Shown here: positions 60,110 through 64,000 of the stretch, piece by piece
Numbering within the stretch: position 1 is the stretch's first letter
How the letters are laid out: every line of letters begins with the position of its first letter
Source: Lepturacanthus savala
Taxonomy: Eukaryota; Chordata; Actinopteri; Scombriformes; Trichiuridae
NCBI GenBank assembly: GCA_030544235.1
Contig: CM060472.1
Span: forward strand, 18,382,154-18,446,153
Length of the DNA stretch: 64,000 nt
Direction of reading: 5' to 3'
The notes under the pieces: model-generated
Told to the model about the DNA's origin: nothing
The model's input: only the letters and a program-made list of their open reading frames with translations
Database searches by the model: none
Translations under genes and position numbers: made by a program

Positions 60110-60489
60110 TGAATAAATTCTGCATAATGAGTACTTTTGTACTTTGTATATATATATATATATTTTTTGATAGCACAGTATAGATGACAGTAAGGGGGAG
60201 TCAGAGATAGGGGAAAAACATGCAGGATTTGAACCAGGGCTGCATACAGTGAGAACTGTAGCCTCTACATATGGGGCGGCTCTACCCACTACATTATTGC
60301 ACTATTGCTCCTTATGATAAATACATTTACTTTGCTACTTTAAGTATTTTGATGCTAATACCTTTGTAATTTTGCTTAGGTACAATTTTGAATGCAGGAC
60401 TTTTACTTATAACAAAGTATTCCTACACAGTGGTATTGCTATTTTCAGCATACTTAATTATAAGATCTGAATACTTTTTTTCATCACTG
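60110..60489 (-). mobile_element. hAT-like element carrying a nested SINE
   Basis: The plus-strand end 'gatctgaatactttttttcatcactg' is the reverse complement of the CAGTGGTGGAggaagtattcagatc start of the family at 12800-13510. Its interior 'aatgcaggacttttac' fits too. A SINE at 60165-60306 interrupts it, so the SINE is younger. Confidence 0.55.
60165..60306 (-). mobile_element. Short tRNA-derived SINE, second copy
   Basis: On the minus strand: ggagcaatagtgcaat, 'gtgggtagagccgccc', 'gtagaggctacagttctcac', B box GGTTCAAATCC (plus 60225-60235), then a pyrimidine-rich tail. The block order is the same as in the copy at 8944-9062. Confidence 0.75.
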
Positions 60490-61202
60490 GTTCCAGTTTA
60501 TGTCTGGTAGTTTGTTCAGCACTTCACCTAGAGGAATTACTATCAGCATGGAATCTGTCTGTTAATAAAATATTCTGTGCACTGTCCTTTATCCATCTGT
60601 CCTAGAAACTGATGCCAGTCTCTCATGTTACCTGCTTGTCCCCCTCAGCAACGGAAGCTCAAATTATTACACTATTGTTTGAACGACCAGTTTGTGCTGA
60701 AAATAGCCGACCATGCTGTGAAATATAAGGTGATGGCTGCAGCCTTTGTTATGAGAAAGCTTTAAACATATTTAGTCTTAAAAGGGAAGCCTCTCATGGG
60801 ACAGCGATGGCAACCTTTCCTCACGTTACCATAGAAACTGAGCAGACGTTTTAAAATGGGATTCAGGCTGCATATAATACAATTAGATCCAGGACATTAT
60901 GAAAATTATTATCATCAGATATGTTAATTAGATGTTTAGTACAAGAAAACTTGTAAAAAAAAAAGAGACATTAAAATATTCTGTCATGTCTGTACCTCTA
61001 TAAAACAGAAAAGACTAGAAATGGAACCACTGAAATCACAATGTTAACATTTTCTTTTACTATTTGCCAGCTTTTCACTTACATTGTTAGTTTGTTATGA
61101 AAAGATCTGCCAACCTTGCTTCAGCTTGCACCTTATTATAAAGTCATGTGTGTTTTTTGACAGATATCAGAACAACGTTGCACACCTCAGATGCACTATA
61201 CA

Positions 61203-61385
<183 letters not shown>

Positions 61386-61392
61386 CATATAG

Positions 61393-61692
61393 AGTGACAC
61401 AGTGGTGCAGTAGGTAGTGCTGTTGCCTCACAGACAGGCTGGGACCTTTTTGTGTGGGGTTTGTATGTTCTCCCCATGTCTGCATGGGTTTTCTCTGGGT
61501 TCTCTGGCTTCCTCACATAGTGCAAAAACATGCTGAGGTTAATTAGAGACTCTAAATAGCCTGTAGGTATGACTGTGTGAGTGAATGGTGTATGTGCCCC
61601 ATGATTGTGTATTCTGGCCTTTGCCTATAATGTGCTGGAATTGGCTCCAGTAGACCCCTGTGACCCGAGTGATAAATAAGCAGGTATACAAA
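61393..61692 (+). mobile_element. SINE-like retroposon, plus-strand copy
   Basis: It starts gagtgacacagtggtgcagtagg and ends gataaataagcaggtatac aaaatgac. It matches the element at 4935-5294 along its length. Part of the B-box region is deleted. It lies directly after the TA tract, so a TSD cannot be read. Confidence 0.75.
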
Positions 61693-62062
61693 ATGACTCA
61701 CTATATATATTCACAAGATATAAGAAATGAAAGAAAATAAATACATGTACAGACATAAAAATACAAATAATACATCTACAAAGATGTAGGAAATAAAATA
61801 TAATAAAATACTTTCAAAAAGATAATGATATATATAAAATTGTGACTCTATACTACCAGGTAGATATTTGGTGATTGGTGTGAAAGCAATCGTGCTGCTC
61901 TTTTAACCGTTTTAACACAACAAATTTGAGAACGTATCTTTTAATTTGGACATATTCACTATTTCTAACAACATTGAACGCAACACGGGTGGAATGCGGG
62001 GGGCGTGGCTAAGAAGGCACCTACTCAACGTCATCATAGACGGGTCTCATGTTTACGTGGAA

Positions 62063-62101
62063 AACATGGCGGCGGACTGGCAACAAGGAGACAGCTCCTA
62101 G
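62063..62101 (+). promoter_or_regulatory. akap9 promoter element and possible uORF
   Basis: AACATGGCGGC (62063-62073) is a YY1-type element common at vertebrate transcription starts. The same ATG (62066) opens a 12-codon frame (MAADWQQGDSS, stop 62099-62101). It would act as an upstream ORF if transcription begins before it. A GC-rich block, ggggggcgtggc, lies near 61998. Confidence 0.45.
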
Positions 62102-62244
62102 TCAACGCGAGTGTGGAGTCTGTCCGGCAGCGAGCTGTGCGGCCGGCGCGAGCCACTTTTTAACCGTCAGGCGGTTTTATTGTCCTCGCTGAATCTTTAT
62201 GACGCAGTTTCCTTCCCGCAGCAGCTGTAGACACCGCGGCGGAG

Positions 62245-62292
62245 ATGGAGGACGAGCAGAGGCAGAAGAAGCTGGAGGCCGGCAAAGCAAAG
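62245..62292 (+). CDS. akap9: A-kinase anchoring protein 9, first coding exon
   Basis: Giant coiled-coil scaffold of the centrosome and Golgi that anchors PKA and gamma-tubulin complexes. Only the first exon is in the window: 16 codons, MEDEQRQKKLEAGKAK, followed by donor GTAGGA. Human AKAP9 starts with the same 16 residues except one Glu/Gln change. Neighbouring mterf1 matches the human order. A GC-rich leader precedes it. The remaining exons lie beyond 64000. Confidence 0.88.
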
Positions 62293-64000
62293 GTAGGAGA
62301 CTTCAGGTCCGGGGTCAGTTTGTGTATCTCTCACAGCTGTCAGGGCTGTAGAGCAGTAATGTTGTAGACAGTTTCCTCACTGTTGGGTCAGCTGTTATTC
62401 TCCTCCTCTTCCTCCTCCTCTTCCTCTCAGCTGTCAGTCCCAGCGAACATGCTCTGACAGCCGAGGGGCTGGGGGTTAGCATGGCTGCTGGTCCTATATA
62501 CTCCTTTGTCATGCTACATGTCCAACATTACTTCCTTTGACTCTCCACTGCAAAGCTAATGAGCTAACAGCTGGGTCAGGTTGTCACAGGCTTATAACCT
62601 GAAGAGCTGAGGCGGACAGGCAGGTGGAACAGGATTTACAGGACATGTCCCCTCATACACCAGCTGTGACCCAAAAGACTTCAGCTACAGTTACTTCATC
62701 ACCAGTGAGGTTAGACAATCCCCCTAATCACACGCACACGTTAGCTATACAATGTAGGTAAACTACATACGTACTATAAGTTGACAGTTAAAGTATTGCA
62801 ATAAAGTACATACATTTTATGCAACTGGTTTCATTTGACCTATGTTGTATTTTAAAGCATCTTATATTATCCACTGAGTCAGATCTGTATCTGAAAGAGC
62901 TACAGCTTGAGATAAATGTAGTGGAATATAAAGTAGCAGCACATGGAAATACTTCAGTAAGTTACAAGTACAGAACTTACATAAATGTACTTACCACCAC
63001 CTGATACAGACCTCGGGGATAATTCTAGACTTAATTCCTTTTAAATTTCTAAATGTCTCTGCTGTGTTCATTAATTTGGTCACAGGCCTGAAGTTCTGTC
63101 TGTGCTTTATTTATTCTGGTGAACTGTTGTTGGACCTTGCAGAACTGTCTCTGACTGTGGCTGATATTTCTATACATGCACCTCTCAGGTTTGAGTCTGT
63201 CAATTATAATCCTGCAGCAGATTCATTCAAATACTTACTTAACCTCTTTTGCAGTTTGATGTCAAGATAAGTTATTTTGGGGGCTGTTCCTTGTTTCTTT
63301 GTGGATAAATTTATCTAATCTTAATTTTGTTGATTGATTTTATTTATTACTTGTGTGAAGACTTGTTGAGTGTCTGTATCTACTTTTATCCTCACTCTTA
63401 CCTGTTGTCTTTAACTGTTTATGACTAGTTATAGATCATCTTTAATTGACTTCCGCCATAATTCTTGAATTTTTTTATTGTAAGAACTGAATCTTATTTT
63501 TGTGTTTTCTTCAGAGATTTGTGGGTAACTACCACATATTGGTGATTTAAGGTTGATTGTATATTGCATAATATAATGGTTGTAGTGGTGATGTACTAGA
63601 CCTCATTATATTGAAAAGTGAGCTAATAATTGTCCAAGTCATTAACATTCATAAGGGATTGTATAAGCTTCACGAGAAGAGGATATATGTCAAAGCTGTT
63701 GTGTGGATTAGATTAGATCACAAAGGTGCTCTGATTAAGTGCTCAGTGAGTGGAAGGCGGAAAACGAATGAAAACACGTTCTGTAGGCAAACAGTGGCGA
63801 CATTCTTTTGATTGTAGAATTGTAGCCTGAAAGTTTCCCCTTTAGCACAGAAGTTAACCAGTGTGGTCACCGCTGTTATTAACCATTTTGAACTCTTAGT
63901 TACAGCTTTTGTCAAGCTGTGATTCCGTATGAACTCTTGCCTTTTAAAAAAATCACAGTGTTGGTTTTGAGTGTCACAATGAATTCAATCACTCAATCAG
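62293..64000 (+). other. akap9 intron 1 (partial)
   Basis: No further akap9 exon is seen; a sequence encoding the expected LAQFRQRK continuation is absent. The segment 62780-63003 is a copy of the hAT-like family ('gcatcttatattatccactga', 'gcacatggaaatactt', end 'accaccacctg'). Confidence 0.6.
62780..63003 (+). repeat. hAT-like family, 3' part, in akap9 intron 1
   Basis: The closest relative in this window is the 3' half of 12800-13510. The shared order is: cttatattatc, 'aaagtagcagcacatggaaatact', 'aaatgtacttaccaccacctg'. Confidence 0.6.

Overview
The window is vertebrate genomic DNA, almost certainly from a spiny-rayed (percomorph-like) teleost. Genes are split into many short exons with GT-AG introns, there are long CA/GT and TA microsatellites, and many short dispersed repeats of types common in fish (tRNA-derived SINEs, hAT- and Tc1-like MITEs, LINE tails). 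No prokaryotic, phage or CRISPR signal is present. Exon structures below were assembled by hand from reading frame, splice sites and remembered family sequences; in every multi-exon gene called, the phases close on a full-length ORF.

Layout. (1) 1-15.4 kb is gene-poor and repeat-rich, with no gene I can support. (2) 15.58-22.60 kb, + strand: slc39a4 (ZIP4 zinc importer), 12 coding exons, 747 aa, with an expanded His-Gly-Glu tandem repeat. (3) 25.06-35.47 kb, - strand: recql4 (RecQ-like helicase), 28 coding exons, 1577 aa, convergent with slc39a4. (4) 36.73-42.21 kb, + strand: dus3l (tRNA dihydrouridine synthase), 15 coding exons, 633 aa, head-to-head with recql4. (5) 43.74-47.40 kb, + strand: an egg-coat ZP-domain protein (trefoil + ZP, acidic repeats, no membrane anchor), 12 coding exons, 682 aa. 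(6) 50.11-54.66 kb, + strand: cndp2 (cytosolic dipeptidase), 11 exons, 474 aa, with one GC-AG intron. (7) 55.64-56.81 kb, - strand: mterf1, a single coding exon of 387 aa. (8) 62.25 kb to the end, + strand: the first coding exon of akap9, with the rest beyond the window.

The genes are mostly unrelated housekeeping or tissue-specific genes rather than one pathway. Two pairs match conserved vertebrate neighbourhoods (SLC39A4-RECQL4, human 8q24.3; MTERF1-AKAP9, human 7q21.2). DUS3L (19p13.3) and CNDP2 (18q22.3) lie elsewhere in human, so the window is a fish-specific mosaic of conserved blocks.

I found no evidence of an undescribed multi-gene system. The points most worth a second look are: two mobile elements with exact target-site duplications (a hAT MITE with an 8/8 TSD and a SINE with a 13/13 TSD); a perfectly repeated 15-bp coding array in slc39a4; the GC-AG intron in cndp2; the GPxDWS acidic repeats of the ZP protein; and an unassigned donor-terminated ORF between recql4 and dus3l.
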